Positions 26,286 through 34,759 of a DNA stretch of 64,000 nucleotides are shown here, piece after piece; position 1 is the stretch's first letter; each line of letters starts with the position of its first letter. The position numbers and the translations under genes were made by a program. The stretch is from Actinomyces oris (GTDB taxonomy: Bacteria; Actinomycetota; Actinomycetes; Actinomycetales; Actinomycetaceae), in assembly GCF_006546825.1 (NCBI RefSeq), contig NZ_VICC01000001.1:374191-438190 (forward strand). The letters run 5' to 3'. The notes under the pieces were generated by a model. It was not told where the DNA came from and did not search any database. It was given only the letters and a program-made list of their open reading frames with translations.

Positions 26286-27409
26286 AGTACCTCCTTGACA
26301 GGGATGCTCAGCATCAAGGCTGGCACGACCTGATGCGCATGGGCAAGCGTACCTGTGCTGTGCAGGGTGATGAGCGAGAGCGCCGGGATGAGGGCCCTGA
26401 GCGTCAGCAGGTTGAGGCCGAGGAAGGAGCGTCCCGAGGCGTGCCGGGCGGTGCGCGACGGCGTCGGCTCCTCGGCCGCGTGACGGCCGGGACGTACGGC
26501 GGCGGGCCGGGGCAGTTCGCGGGTCTGCGGGCCGCGGCGGCCAGTGGACTCCCAGCTGAGCGCCTCACGGGGATCCCATGCGTCCGTGGGCAGGTTCACC
26601 ACCGCCCGGTCCAGGGCGCGGGCCACCTCGCGGGCGGAGTGCGGCCGGTCGGAGGGCTTCTTGGCGAGCAGCTTGAGGATGATGGCCTGGACCTGGGGCG
26701 GGACGGCGTCGGGGAGGGCGGGCACCTCCTCGTTGACGTGCGCGAAGGCGATATCGACCTGGGTGGCTCCGCTGAAGGGGCGCCGCCCCACCAGGGCCTC
26801 GTAAGCGATGATGCCCAGTCCGTAGAGGTCGCCAGCAGGGGTGGCCATGTTCCCCATGGCCTGCTCGGGGGCGAGATACTGGGCAGTGCCCATCACCATG
26901 CCGGAGGCCGTCAGCGGGCGCTGGTTGATGCCGGTGGAGATGCCGAAGTCGGTGAGCTTGGCCAGGCCCTCGCGGTTGATGAGGATGTTGGAGGGCTTGA
27001 CGTCCCGGTGGACGACGCCGGAGTCGTGGACGACCTGCAGGGCGCGGGCCACCTGCGCCAGGACCGGCAGAATCTCGGCGGGCGACAGGGTCCCCTTCTC
27101 GGCGATGATGTCGGACAGGGCGCGCCCCTGGACGAGCTCCATGATGAGCCAGCCGGTGCCGTCCTTCTCCCCGGAGTCCAGGACGACGGCGAGGTTCGGG
27201 TGGCGCAGCCCCTTGGAGTTCTTGGCCTCCGCACGCAGGCGGGACAGGAAGATCTCATCACCGGTCAGCTCGGGGCGCAGGATCTTAGCGGCCACGGCTC
27301 GACCCGAGCGCAGGTCGGTGGCGCGCCACACCTGGCCCATGCCGCCCAGAGCGATCTGCTCGACCAGCTCGTAGCGGCCCTGGAGCTGAAGCCCGGCAAC
27401 AGGTTTCAC
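26282..27409 (-). CDS. pknA: Ser/Thr protein kinase
   Basis: This 375-residue kinase is the usual partner of PknB in actinobacterial cell-shape control. The kinase domain fills residues 10-275 with LGGMGQVWRATD, VAAKIL, HRDVKPSNIL and DFGISTG. After a basic, proline-rich linker (rich in Arg, Pro and Thr) a hydrophobic stretch near residues 335-360 may anchor it in the membrane. It has no PASTA domains. The GTG start at 27409 overlaps the pbpA stop by four bases, and its own stop overlaps pknB, so translation of the three is probably coupled. Confidence 0.95.
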   Translation of the reverse strand: MKPVAGLQLQGRYELVEQIALGGMGQVWRATDLRSGRAVAAKILRPELTGDEIFLSRLRAEAKNSKGLRHPNLAVVLDSGEKDGTGWLIMELVQGRALSDIIAEKGTLSPAEILPVLAQVARALQVVHDSGVVHRDVKPSNILINREGLAKLTDFGISTGINQRPLTASGMVMGTAQYLAPEQAMGNMATPAGDLYGLGIIAYEALVGRRPFSGATQVDIAFAHVNEEVPALPDAVPPQVQAIILKLLAKKPSDRPHSAREVARALDRAVVNLPTDAWDPREALSWESTGRRGPQTRELPRPAAVRPGRHAAEEPTPSRTARHASGRSFLGLNLLTLRALIPALSLITLHSTGTLAHAHQVVPALMLSIPVKEVL

Positions 27410-28908
27410 TGGTTCACCGCCGCATCGATGACCTGGGCGGCGACGGGGCCGGCGATCTTGCCGCCGGTGGCGCCGTCCTCGGTCTCCGCATTGCCGTCGA
27501 GCACGACGGCCAGGGCGATCTCAGGCTTGTCGATGTCGGTGCCGGCGAAGCCCACGAACCAGGTGGTGGGGCCGCTGTCCGTGCCGGTCTCGGCGGTACC
27601 GGTCTTGCCGGCCACCTGGACCCCGCTGACCTGGGCGCTGGTGCCCGTGCCCTCGGCGACGGCGGTCTGCATGAGGGAGGACAGGGAGGAGGCGGTGGCC
27701 GAGTCGATCGGGGTGCGGGCCACCTTCGTGGAGGTGGAGCTGACCTCGTTGAGGTCGGGGTCCAGGATGCGCGAGACCAGGTAGGGGGTCATCTGCTCAC
27801 CCTTGTTGGCTACGGTGGCGGCCACCATCGCCATCATGAGCGGGGTCGCCTGCACCGAGGCCTGACCGATGCCGGCCATCGCGGTCTGCGCCTGGGAGTC
27901 GTTGTGCGGGTAGGTCGACGGCGTGACCTTCAACGGGATGGACAGGTCGGAGTCGAAGCCCCAGTTCTTCGCCTCCTTGGAGAGCTCCTCCTCGCCGACA
28001 TTCATGGCCAGCTGCGCGAAAGGAGTGTTGCAGGACTCGGCGAAGGCGTGGGAGAAGGTGGTCCGACTGCCGCCGCAGGACTCCCCTCCGTAGTTCTCCA
28101 GGGAGTGGCTGGTACCCGGCAGGGTGATGGTGTCGGGGGCGTCAACCTCCTGATCGGGCTTGATCTTGCCGGTGCGCAGTGCCGCCGCCGTGGTGAGGAT
28201 CTTGAAGGTCGACCCCGGCGGGTAGCGGTTGCCGGCGATGGCCCGGTTGTCCAGGGGACGGGAGGAGTCCTGGCTGAGGGTCGCGTTGGCCTCATTGGCG
28301 GCGTTCCCATTGCGGGTCGCGAAGGCCGAGGGGTCGTAGGAGGGGGTGGAGACCAGTGCCAGGATGGCCCCGGTCTTGGGGTCCAGGGCGACGACGGCGC
28401 CCTCGCGCCCGGCCAGGGCGTCGTAGGCGGCCTGCTGGATCTCGGGCTTGATGGTCAACTCCACGGCCCCGCCCCGCTGGGAGTCACCGGTGATGAGGGT
28501 CTTGATCCGGGAGGAGAACAGGGAGGGGTCATCCCCGTTGAGCACGGAGTTGCCCTCCTTCTCCATGCCGGTCATGGAGGCGAAGGCGGGAGAGAAGTAC
28601 CCGGTCACCGGGGCGTAGAGCGGCCCGTTGGCGTAGACGCGCTGATAGTCCTCAGAGCCCTGGCCGTCGTCGGACTTCTGGGTGCTGGCGATCGTGGTGC
28701 CGCCGGCCAGGAGGATCGGGCCCCGTTCGGTGTCGAAGTTGCGGCTGACGGTACGGCGGTTGCGCGGGTCGGAGTTGAGGGCCCCGTTGGCCGACCACGA
28801 CTCCCACACGGAGGGGCGGGCCAGTCCCTGGACGCTGGTGACGGACAGGGCCAGCGTGGCGAACATGACCAGCACCAGGAAGGCGACCTGACGGATCTGT
28901 CGGTTCAT
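27406..28908 (-). CDS. pbpA: Penicillin-binding protein, class B transpeptidase
   Basis: PbpA cross-links peptidoglycan outside the membrane and partners with RodA/FtsW-type glycosyltransferases. The 500-residue protein has an N-terminal membrane anchor (VAFLVLVMFATLALSV) and the transpeptidase motifs in order: SxxK in PPGSTFKILTT, SxN in AESCNTPF, and KTG in VAGKTGTAETG. The length matches actinobacterial PbpA. It overlaps rodA upstream and pknA downstream by four bases each, placing it under the same control and close to its likely regulator kinases. Confidence 0.96.
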   Translation of the reverse strand: MNRQIRQVAFLVLVMFATLALSVTSVQGLARPSVWESWSANGALNSDPRNRRTVSRNFDTERGPILLAGGTTIASTQKSDDGQGSEDYQRVYANGPLYAPVTGYFSPAFASMTGMEKEGNSVLNGDDPSLFSSRIKTLITGDSQRGGAVELTIKPEIQQAAYDALAGREGAVVALDPKTGAILALVSTPSYDPSAFATRNGNAANEANATLSQDSSRPLDNRAIAGNRYPPGSTFKILTTAAALRTGKIKPDQEVDAPDTITLPGTSHSLENYGGESCGGSRTTFSHAFAESCNTPFAQLAMNVGEEELSKEAKNWGFDSDLSIPLKVTPSTYPHNDSQAQTAMAGIGQASVQATPLMMAMVAATVANKGEQMTPYLVSRILDPDLNEVSSTSTKVARTPIDSATASSLSSLMQTAVAEGTGTSAQVSGVQVAGKTGTAETGTDSGPTTWFVGFAGTDIDKPEIALAVVLDGNAETEDGATGGKIAGPVAAQVIDAAVNQ

Positions 28909-30602
28909 GGCAACTGCCTCCTGTCAGTGTCGTCGGTGAAGCCCGGGGCCCGCGATGAGCGCAGGGTCTCCCCGTCCGGTGCGGTGTGCGGCGGAGGCGG
29001 CGCCTCCGGACTGACGGCGACGGCGGGCCGGGCGTCATCCTCCAGGCTGCCGAAGCCGGGTGCGGCCGACGGGGAGGTGTAGCCCCCGGCGTCGGCCGGT
29101 GCGCCTCCAGCCGGTGCGTCATCAGCGGCCTGGGCCATCGAGTCCTCGGCCCCGGCGTCCTGGACCCGACGGCGCAAGGACAGCGGCAGCTCGGCGGTGT
29201 CGATGATCCGCGGCGCGTGGGTGGCCGGCCGCCGGGCGGCGTCGGACAGGCGCAGCAGGAGAGCCAGGATGATCCAGTTGGCGATGAGTGAGGAGCCACC
29301 ATAGGCCAGGAAGGGCAGGGTCAGCCCCGTCAGCGGGATGAGCCGGGTGACACCGCCGATGACCACGAAGATCTGCAGGGCGACGGCGAAGGACAGACCC
29401 ACGGCCAGGAGCTTGCCGAAGCCGTCGCGCAGCAGCACGGCGGTGCGCAGTCCCCGCTGGATGAGGACGAGGTAGAGCATGAGCAGGACGAGCGTGCCGG
29501 TCAGCCCCAGCTCCTCACCCAGTGAGGCGAAGATGAAGTCGGAGTTGGCGAAGGTGACCAGGGTCGGTGAGCCCTTGCCCCAGCCGGCGCCCATGAGCCC
29601 GCCGGTGGACATCCCGAACATGCCCGTCAGCAGCTGCCAGGAGCCGCCCGCGGCGTTGTACACGGCATTGTCGGTGGCGTGGAGCCAGCCGTTGATGCGC
29701 TGCTGGACGTGGTTGAGATGCGTGGCCGCGAACCAGGCCGCCGGGAGGAACAGAGCGGCACCGATGAGCAGCCAGGAGGGCCGGTCAGTGGCCACGTACA
29801 GGACGACGACGAACAGGCCGAACAGCAGCACCGAGGAACCCAGGTCCTTCTGGAGGACCAGGACGCAGATGCTCACGCCCCACACGATGAACAGGGGGCC
29901 CAGGTGCCGGGCGCGCGGCAGGCTCATCCACAGGACCTTGCGGCCCGCCAGGGCCAGGTTGTCCCGGTTGGCCACGAGGTAGGAGGCGAAGAAGACCGCC
30001 AGCAGCACCTTGGACAGCTCGGCCGGCTGGAAGCTCATCGGGCCGATCCGGATCCAGATGCGGGCGCCGTTGATGCTCTGGCCGATCCCCGGGATGAAGG
30101 GAAGGACGAGGAAGACCAGGCCGGACCACATGGCCCACCGGTCCCAGCGCCTCAGGCGCCGGTAGTCGCGCAGTAGGAGGAGCGTGACGGCGAAGAGGAT
30201 GACGCCCAGCAGCGTCCAGACCAGCTGCTTGGAGCCCACGTAGAACTGCCACTGCTCGTTGGCCTCATAGGCCAGGTCCAGGCGCCGGATCATGGCCAGG
30301 CCGATCCCGTTGAGCGCCACCGCCGTCGGCAGGAGGACCGGATCGGCCCACGGGGCGGCGTAGCGCACACACAGGTGCATGAGGACGGTCAGGACGAGGA
30401 AGGCGATGGCCACGCCCACGGTCTGCGCCGGGGAGGAGCCGGTGCGGTTGAGGGCGGTGAGTACGAAGCCGCCCAGCCCCAGGACCAGAGCGACGCCGAG
30501 CAGCGCGGCCTCCGCCCAGCGTCCCGAGTATCGGGCGACGCCGGCGGGCTGGATGGTCGCGACGCCCGCGGGGGCGCCCAGGGGACCGGGAGCAGCAGTC
30601 AT
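28905..30602 (-). CDS. rodA: FtsW/RodA/SpoVE-family peptidoglycan glycosyltransferase
   Basis: This SEDS protein should polymerise lipid II into glycan strands with PbpA. The 565-residue protein has about twelve membrane segments, and family signatures such as GIGQSINGARIWI and LPFLAYGGSSLIANW. A cytoplasmic C-terminal tail of roughly 100 residues, rich in Ala, Asp and Pro, is longer than in rod-shaped model species. It starts at ATG 30602, one base after the pstP stop, and ends overlapping pbpA. Between RodA and FtsW, operon position favours RodA. Confidence 0.94.
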   Translation of the reverse strand: MTAAPGPLGAPAGVATIQPAGVARYSGRWAEAALLGVALVLGLGGFVLTALNRTGSSPAQTVGVAIAFLVLTVLMHLCVRYAAPWADPVLLPTAVALNGIGLAMIRRLDLAYEANEQWQFYVGSKQLVWTLLGVILFAVTLLLLRDYRRLRRWDRWAMWSGLVFLVLPFIPGIGQSINGARIWIRIGPMSFQPAELSKVLLAVFFASYLVANRDNLALAGRKVLWMSLPRARHLGPLFIVWGVSICVLVLQKDLGSSVLLFGLFVVVLYVATDRPSWLLIGAALFLPAAWFAATHLNHVQQRINGWLHATDNAVYNAAGGSWQLLTGMFGMSTGGLMGAGWGKGSPTLVTFANSDFIFASLGEELGLTGTLVLLMLYLVLIQRGLRTAVLLRDGFGKLLAVGLSFAVALQIFVVIGGVTRLIPLTGLTLPFLAYGGSSLIANWIILALLLRLSDAARRPATHAPRIIDTAELPLSLRRRVQDAGAEDSMAQAADDAPAGGAPADAGGYTSPSAAPGFGSLEDDARPAVAVSPEAPPPPHTAPDGETLRSSRAPGFTDDTDRRQLP

Positions 30603-30603
30603 C

Positions 30604-32025
30604 TCACCCCTCCTGCCCGGGCTTGGTGGGCTGGGTCGGTGTGGCGGAGGCCGGCGACGGGGTGGAAGAGGACGAGGAGGAGGGCTTGGCCGTGGGGCTC
30701 GCGGTGCCCTGCGGGGCGGGGGTCTGCTTGCGGTAGGAGCGCACCGTCTTGTCCACGTAGGTCTCCGCGGCGCTCATCGACGACTGGGTGACAGTGGCCT
30801 CCAGGCGCTCGCGGATGTTGTGATCGAGGGCCTCGACGGGCAGGTCCGCGTAGGTCTTGACCGAGTGGCTCAGCTTGAGCGGGCCGACGGACTGGGGGAT
30901 CCCCTGGTAGATGGCGACCTCGCCCTTGTAGGTGGAGACGTAGTAGCGGGTCTGGGTCCAGCGGTAGAACAGGGCGCTGGCGCCGACGAGCGTGGCCAGC
31001 AGGACGAGGCTGCCCACGAGGACCCGACGGCGGTGGCGGCGTCGGGCCTTCTCCTGGGTGGCGGCCTCGGCGGCGATGGCCTCGTCGACCTCGGAGGATT
31101 CCTTGGCGGAGGGGGCCTCGGGCTTGTCCTCCAGGGTGGCCATGAGGGCTGCGGCCTTGGCGGCGGGGCTGGCGGCCTCGGACTCCTTGGCCTCGGCCTG
31201 CTCGTCACCGGCACGGTGGGCTGCGGCGGCGCGCTCCTGGGCGAGGCGCTCGGTGGCGGCGCTGCCCACCACCTGCGGGACGGTCTGTGGCTCGGGGTCG
31301 TCCTTGACGACGTCGAAGACGACGGCGGTGACGTTGTCCGGTCCGCCGGCGCGCAGGGCCAGGTCGATGAGCTGGTCGGCGGCCTGACCGGGGTCGGCGA
31401 CGCCGGCCAGGACCTCACCGATGGTCTCGGCGGTCACCGGGCCGCTCAGGCCGTCGGAGCACAGCAGCCAGCGGTCGCCGGGAACGGCCTCGCGGATCGA
31501 CTCGTCGAGCTGGACCTCGCCCTCGGTGTCCCCCAGGACGCGCAGGAGGACCGAGCGCTGCGGGTGCTGGCGGGCCTGGTCCCGGGTCAGGCGCCCGGTC
31601 TCCACGAGGTACTCCACGAAGGTGTGGTCGGTGGTGACCTGGGTCAGGGTGCCGTCGCGCAGCATGTAGGCGCGCGAGTCGCCCACGTGGACCATGGCGA
31701 GCTTGTTGCCGCTGCGCATGACGCCGATGCAGGTGGTGCCCAGGCCGGCGAGGTCGGGGTCCTGCGAGGACAGGGTGACGAGCTCGGTGTGGGCGGCCTG
31801 GACGGCGTCGCGCATGAGGCCCAACAGCTCGCCGGCCTGGTGGGAGTCGGCGTCCAGGGGCATGAGGTGCTCGACGGCGACCGCCGAGGCGATGTCTCCG
31901 CCCGCAGGTCCGCCCATCCCGTCGCACAGAAGGCACAGGTGGGGGCCGGCGTAGCCCGAGTCCTGGTTGGACTGGCGGACCAGGCCGACGTCGGAGCGTG
32001 CGGCGAAGCGCAGGGAGATGGTCAT
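30604..32025 (-). CDS. pstP: PP2C-family Ser/Thr phosphatase
   Basis: PstP removes phosphates placed by PknA and PknB. The catalytic domain (residues 1-240) carries the metal-binding motifs LLCDGMGGPAGGD, VHVGDSRAY, CSDGLSG and GGPDNVTAVVFD. An Ala/Glu-rich linker follows, then one membrane segment (VLVGSLVLLATLVGASALF) and an extracytoplasmic domain ending in a Ser/Thr/Pro tail. The protein is 473 residues with the start at ATG 32025, chosen because it overlaps the fhaB stop as ATGA; an upstream in-frame ATG lies inside fhaB. It is the third gene of the operon. Confidence 0.95.
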   Translation of the reverse strand: MTISLRFAARSDVGLVRQSNQDSGYAGPHLCLLCDGMGGPAGGDIASAVAVEHLMPLDADSHQAGELLGLMRDAVQAAHTELVTLSSQDPDLAGLGTTCIGVMRSGNKLAMVHVGDSRAYMLRDGTLTQVTTDHTFVEYLVETGRLTRDQARQHPQRSVLLRVLGDTEGEVQLDESIREAVPGDRWLLCSDGLSGPVTAETIGEVLAGVADPGQAADQLIDLALRAGGPDNVTAVVFDVVKDDPEPQTVPQVVGSAATERLAQERAAAAHRAGDEQAEAKESEAASPAAKAAALMATLEDKPEAPSAKESSEVDEAIAAEAATQEKARRRHRRRVLVGSLVLLATLVGASALFYRWTQTRYYVSTYKGEVAIYQGIPQSVGPLKLSHSVKTYADLPVEALDHNIRERLEATVTQSSMSAAETYVDKTVRSYRKQTPAPQGTASPTAKPSSSSSSTPSPASATPTQPTKPGQEG

Positions 32026-32498
32026 GAGCGCAGCTCCAGCGTCGTTTGGCCGATTCGGACAGGAATGTTCATGGGGAGCTCCACGGCGCCGTGCACGGGG
32101 CGGCCGTCCATCATGGTTCCGTTGGTGGATCCCAGGTCCTCCAGCCACCAGGCGCCGTCCTTGGGGAAGACGCGGGCGTGGCGCGATGAGGCGTAGGAGT
32201 CATCGAGGACCAGGGTGCAGGAGGGTGAGCGGCCGATGATGATCGACGAGGGGCTCAGGGGCACGGTCGAGCCGGCCAGGGGGCCCTCGGTGATGACCAG
32301 GCGGGTGGCGCTGCGGCGTCGGCCCCTGGGGGGTGGGCCCGAGGGCTGCTCGGAGCCGCCCGCGGAGCGTCGACGTGACGGGCCGGCGACGGGGGAGTCG
32401 GCCATATCGCGGCGCATGACGCGCACGATGAGGTACAGGAAGAACCAGAGCAGGACCAGATAGCCCAGCCGCAGGATCGTGAAGGCGAGTGCGCTCAA
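32022..32498 (-). CDS. fhaB: FHA-domain protein, membrane-anchored
   Basis: This 158-residue protein reads phosphothreonine marks made by the operon's kinases. It has one N-terminal membrane segment (LGYLVLLWFFLYLIV), a basic Ser/Gly/Pro linker and a C-terminal FHA domain with IIIGRSPSC, SSRHARV and LGSTNGT. The start is the rare TTG at 32498, supported by a TTGA overlap with the fhaA stop. The usual actinobacterial FhaB (FipA-interacting) has the same layout and helps recruit division proteins. Confidence 0.92.
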   Translation of the reverse strand: MSALAFTILRLGYLVLLWFFLYLIVRVMRRDMADSPVAGPSRRRSAGGSEQPSGPPPRGRRRSATRLVITEGPLAGSTVPLSPSSIIIGRSPSCTLVLDDSYASSRHARVFPKDGAWWLEDLGSTNGTMMDGRPVHGAVELPMNIPVRIGQTTLELRS

Positions 32499-33202
32499 CC
32501 GTTGACTCCGCTGTTCTGGGTGCCATCCCAGAACAGGATCTGGGTGCGGCCGATGGTGAGGGTGTTGCCGTCCACGAGCGTGACGGCGTCGACCCGCTGG
32601 CCCTCGACGAAGGTGCCGTTGGTGGAGCCCAGGTCGCTGGCGATGGCGTTGCCGTGCGTCAGGCGGATCTCCAGGTGACGGCGGGAGACGCCGGAGTCGT
32701 CGACGATGATGTCCGCCTCCGAGCCGCGCCCGATGACGGTGACCGGTCCGGTGAGCAGGTAGCGCTGGCCGTTGATGTCGACGATCGGGTGCGCCGGGGT
32801 GGCGGTGGCGGAGGCGGCCGGGGCGGCGGCGCCGCGTCGCGTGGAGGACTCGATCTCGATGGCCGGGGCGTTGGGGTTGTTGTTGACGAGGAAGGAGACC
32901 TCGACCGGGCCGACGAAGGAGTAGCCCTGGTCCGCGGCGTGCGAGGTGGCGACCTCCTCCATCTGACGCACCATCTCGTCCTGGCCCCAGGCGGTGATGC
33001 GCTCAATGCTCGGCGGGGTGAGGTGGATGCGGAAGATGTTGGGAACCACGGAGCGGTCGCGGGCGAAGGACGCGGCGCGCTTGTCCATGGTCTCGCGGAG
33101 CTTCGAGGCGATCTCGATGGGCTCGATGTCGTCCGAGAAACGGGACATGGCGCGGTTCGTGACGTTCTCGACGCCCTTCTCGAACTTGTCCAGGAATCCC
33201 AT
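32495..33202 (-). CDS. fhaA: FHA-domain protein with DUF3662
   Basis: This is the first gene of the cell-wall signalling operon. The 235-residue protein has an N-terminal DUF3662 domain (begins MGFLDKFEKGVENVTNRAM) and a C-terminal FHA domain with VIGRGSEADI, GVSRRHLEI and LGSTNGTFV. The Ala/Thr-rich linker between them is shorter than in Mycobacterium FhaA. FhaA proteins bind phosphorylated partners such as MviN and restrain peptidoglycan synthesis. ATG 33202 is chosen because GGGGGAGG lies upstream at good spacing and the protein start matches the family; a longer frame adds six residues. Confidence 0.93.
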   Translation of the reverse strand: MGFLDKFEKGVENVTNRAMSRFSDDIEPIEIASKLRETMDKRAASFARDRSVVPNIFRIHLTPPSIERITAWGQDEMVRQMEEVATSHAADQGYSFVGPVEVSFLVNNNPNAPAIEIESSTRRGAAAPAASATATPAHPIVDINGQRYLLTGPVTVIGRGSEADIIVDDSGVSRRHLEIRLTHGNAIASDLGSTNGTFVEGQRVDAVTLVDGNTLTIGRTQILFWDGTQNSGVNG

Positions 33203-33280
33203 GGACAGTACCTCCCCCAAATATGGTGTGGCGGCCCCCGGGATGGAGCCGGGAGACGGGACTGTCCCGCCTCGCTATGG

Positions 33281-33329
33281 GCCTGCACGGACCTGCGTGC
33301 AGGCCGATACCGTTCCCATCGTAACGGTA
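33281..33329 (-). promoter_or_regulatory. Two inverted repeats upstream of fhaA
   Basis: GCCTGCACG (33281) pairs with CGTGCAGGC (33296) across six bases, and TACCGTT (33308) pairs with AACGGTA (33323). They lie 80-130 bases before the fhaA start and are candidate operators for the operon. Confidence 0.4.
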
Positions 33330-33414
33330 GCGAAGTCATCGCAGGGAAGACGGCCCCCTCTGTGTGAGGTAATTGTGTCGTGAGCGGTCTCACGGCCGGA
33401 TATGGCGGTGAGGA

Positions 33415-33444
33415 TTGGACGCGGGCGGCGATGGCAGGCTAGTC
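33415..33444 (+). promoter_or_regulatory. Promoter of tRNA-Leu
   Basis: TTGGAC (33415-33420) and TAGTCT (33439-33444) are separated by 18 bases and lie just upstream of the tRNA, with a transcript start expected near 33451. Confidence 0.6.
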
Positions 33445-33458
33445 TCATGCTCGCTTCT

Positions 33459-33543
33459 CGCGCGAGTGGCGGAATTGGTAGACGCGCACGGTTCAGGTCC
33501 GTGTGATCTTACGATCATGGGGGTTCGAGTCCCCCCCCGCGCA
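33459..33543 (+). tRNA. tRNA-Leu (anticodon CAG)
   Basis: The 85-base cloverleaf has an acceptor stem GCGCGAG/CCCGCGC (one mismatch), a D arm with GGTAGACGC, an anticodon stem CACGG/CCGTG with loop TTCAGGT, a long variable arm TGATC-TTAC-GATCA typical of class II tRNAs, and a T arm GGGGGTTCGAGTCCCCC. The anticodon CAG reads CUG, the dominant Leu codon in this GC-rich genome. CCA is not encoded. Confidence 0.95.
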
Positions 33544-33551
33544 CAGAATGG

Positions 33552-33581
33552 AAAGGCCCGGGCCACATGGTCCGGGCCTTT
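33552..33581 (+). terminator. Terminator of tRNA-Leu
   Basis: AAAGGCCCGG and CCGGGCCTTT form a perfect 10-bp stem around a 10-base loop, nine bases after the tRNA, with the T-run inside the 3' arm. Confidence 0.8.
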
Positions 33582-33635
33582 CGCTGTCTCCGGTTCCCGG
33601 TTGGCCGCCTTGTTCGGGGCCCGCGGCGGGGCGGC

Positions 33636-33752
33636 CTACTCCACGAGGGTCGGGATCCACTGGCCGAGGGTTGTGCGTACTGCACGAGGGCCCCACCCAC
33701 CCGGAGTACCCCCGACCCTCCTTCAGTAGCACCCCACCCTCGTGCAGTGCGT
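33636..33752. repeat. ACGAGGG-box repeat, family B copy 1
   Basis: About 117 bases with three ACGAGGG boxes: CTCCACGAGGGTCGGG at the left, TACTGCACGAGGG in the middle and an inverted CACCCTCGTGCAGT at the right. The same block occurs inverted at 61228-61338 and directly at 63906-64000. It lies between the tRNA and vanZ. Confidence 0.65.
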
Positions 33753-33834
33753 GCACGGCGTCTGAGCGGCCCCGCCCTTGAGACAACCTTGTCTGCGCGG
33801 GTCGGTGCGGCGTCGTTCCCGTGTGACGGGGGAG

Positions 33835-34389
33835 TCAGGCGGAGGCGGGGCGCGCGTGCAGGCGGCGCAGGAGGTACCAGGCGGCCAGGGCCCCGATCCA
33901 GGCGCCGACGGCGTTCTGACCGACATTGGCCAGCGAGGGGCGCCGTTCCAGCATCGGCAGGAGGCTCTGGAGCACCTCGGCGCTCAGCCCGACCACGCAG
34001 CCGACCAGCGCCCACATCCACCAGGGGATGTCCCGCCAGCCCACGACCGCGCAGAAGGTGGCCGGCGCCAGCATCACCAGGTTGAGGACGATGTCCTTGC
34101 CCTCGGAGCTGAGGAAGCCCGGTCCCATGGTGTCCTTGAGCTCGGCGACCTCGCGCCCGGAGGGCCACACCACCGCCACGCAGACGATGGCCAGGAGGAT
34201 GACCGCCGCGACGCGGGCGATCCGCTCATAGGAGGTCCGGCCCGGGGGATGAGCCTTGGAGGGCTGGAGGTCCGTGGCGCGGCCGGCCAACGGCGAAGCG
34301 GCCGACGCCGGTGATGTCCCCCAGGAGGTGTCGGGGGACTGGGCGGACGTCAGTGCGTCGGGCGCGGGCTGCTGGGCGGGCACGCTCAC
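33835..34389 (-). CDS. VanZ-family membrane protein
   Basis: This 184-residue protein has an N-terminal hydrophilic region of about 55 residues and four membrane segments. The VanZ-like features are WPSGREVAELKD near the first loop, KDIVLNLVMLAPATF and SAEVLQSLLPM...ANVGQNAVGAWIG. VanZ itself gives low-level teicoplanin resistance; most chromosomal members have unknown roles in the envelope. The start GTG 34389 lies directly after a hairpin; GTG 34383 is an alternative. It is probably monocistronic. Confidence 0.85.
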   Translation of the reverse strand: MSVPAQQPAPDALTSAQSPDTSWGTSPASAASPLAGRATDLQPSKAHPPGRTSYERIARVAAVILLAIVCVAVVWPSGREVAELKDTMGPGFLSSEGKDIVLNLVMLAPATFCAVVGWRDIPWWMWALVGCVVGLSAEVLQSLLPMLERRPSLANVGQNAVGAWIGALAAWYLLRRLHARPASA

Positions 34390-34394
34390 GACGC

Positions 34395-34433
34395 TACCGC
34401 CCGCCCTCCGGGAACCCCGGAAGGCGGGCGGTA
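34395..34433 (-). terminator. Hairpin between ybdD and vanZ
   Basis: TACCGCCCGCCCTCCGGG pairs with CCCGGAAGGCGGGCGGTA (one mismatch in 18 pairs) around three bases. It lies 39 bases after the ybdD stop and just before vanZ, consistent with termination of cstA-ybdD. Confidence 0.65.
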
Positions 34434-34471
34434 ACGATCAGAGCACATCGGAGTGCGGGAGCGGCCCCGGC

Positions 34472-34759
34472 TCAGCAGCAGCTGGCGTTGATCTCCGTCT
34501 CGGCCTGCTTGGCCCGGGCGCGCCAGAACTCGCGCTCACTCATGGGACCGTGACCGGCGCCGTGCTCAGAACCGTGGGCGCCCCCGTGCCCGTGGGGGCA
34601 CTGCGCGTGCTCGCGGGCGTAGCGCTCCAGGTAGCGGTCATAGGCGGACTCGCCGGTCATGTCCCGCCACAGGGTGCGGGCCCGGGTCAGGACCTGGCGG
34701 ACCCGACGTCGGGCGCTGGGCCGATCCGCCGGCTGCGGCGTCGAAGGAGAAGGTGTCAT
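34472..34759 (-). CDS. ybdD: YbdD/YjiX-family small protein with His-rich insert
   Basis: This 95-residue protein is the usual small partner of CstA-type transporters (DUF466). It keeps the family core WRDMTGESAYDRYLERY and the C-terminal SEREFWRAR segment. Between them is a His/Gly/Cys-rich stretch (CPHGHGGAHGSEHGAGHGP) and the protein ends in Cys-Cys, so it could bind metal; that is inference. The start ATG overlaps the cstA stop as ATGA, so translation is coupled. In Enterobacteria the pair contributes to pyruvate uptake. Confidence 0.88.
   Translation of the reverse strand: MTPSPSTPQPADRPSARRRVRQVLTRARTLWRDMTGESAYDRYLERYAREHAQCPHGHGGAHGSEHGAGHGPMSEREFWRARAKQAETEINASCC

Noticed and set aside
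33459..33752. tRNA-Leu followed by a repeat, considered as an integration (att) site
   Set aside because: The repeat is not a copy of the tRNA 3' end, and its other copies at 61 and 64 kb are not near tRNAs. No integrase is present.
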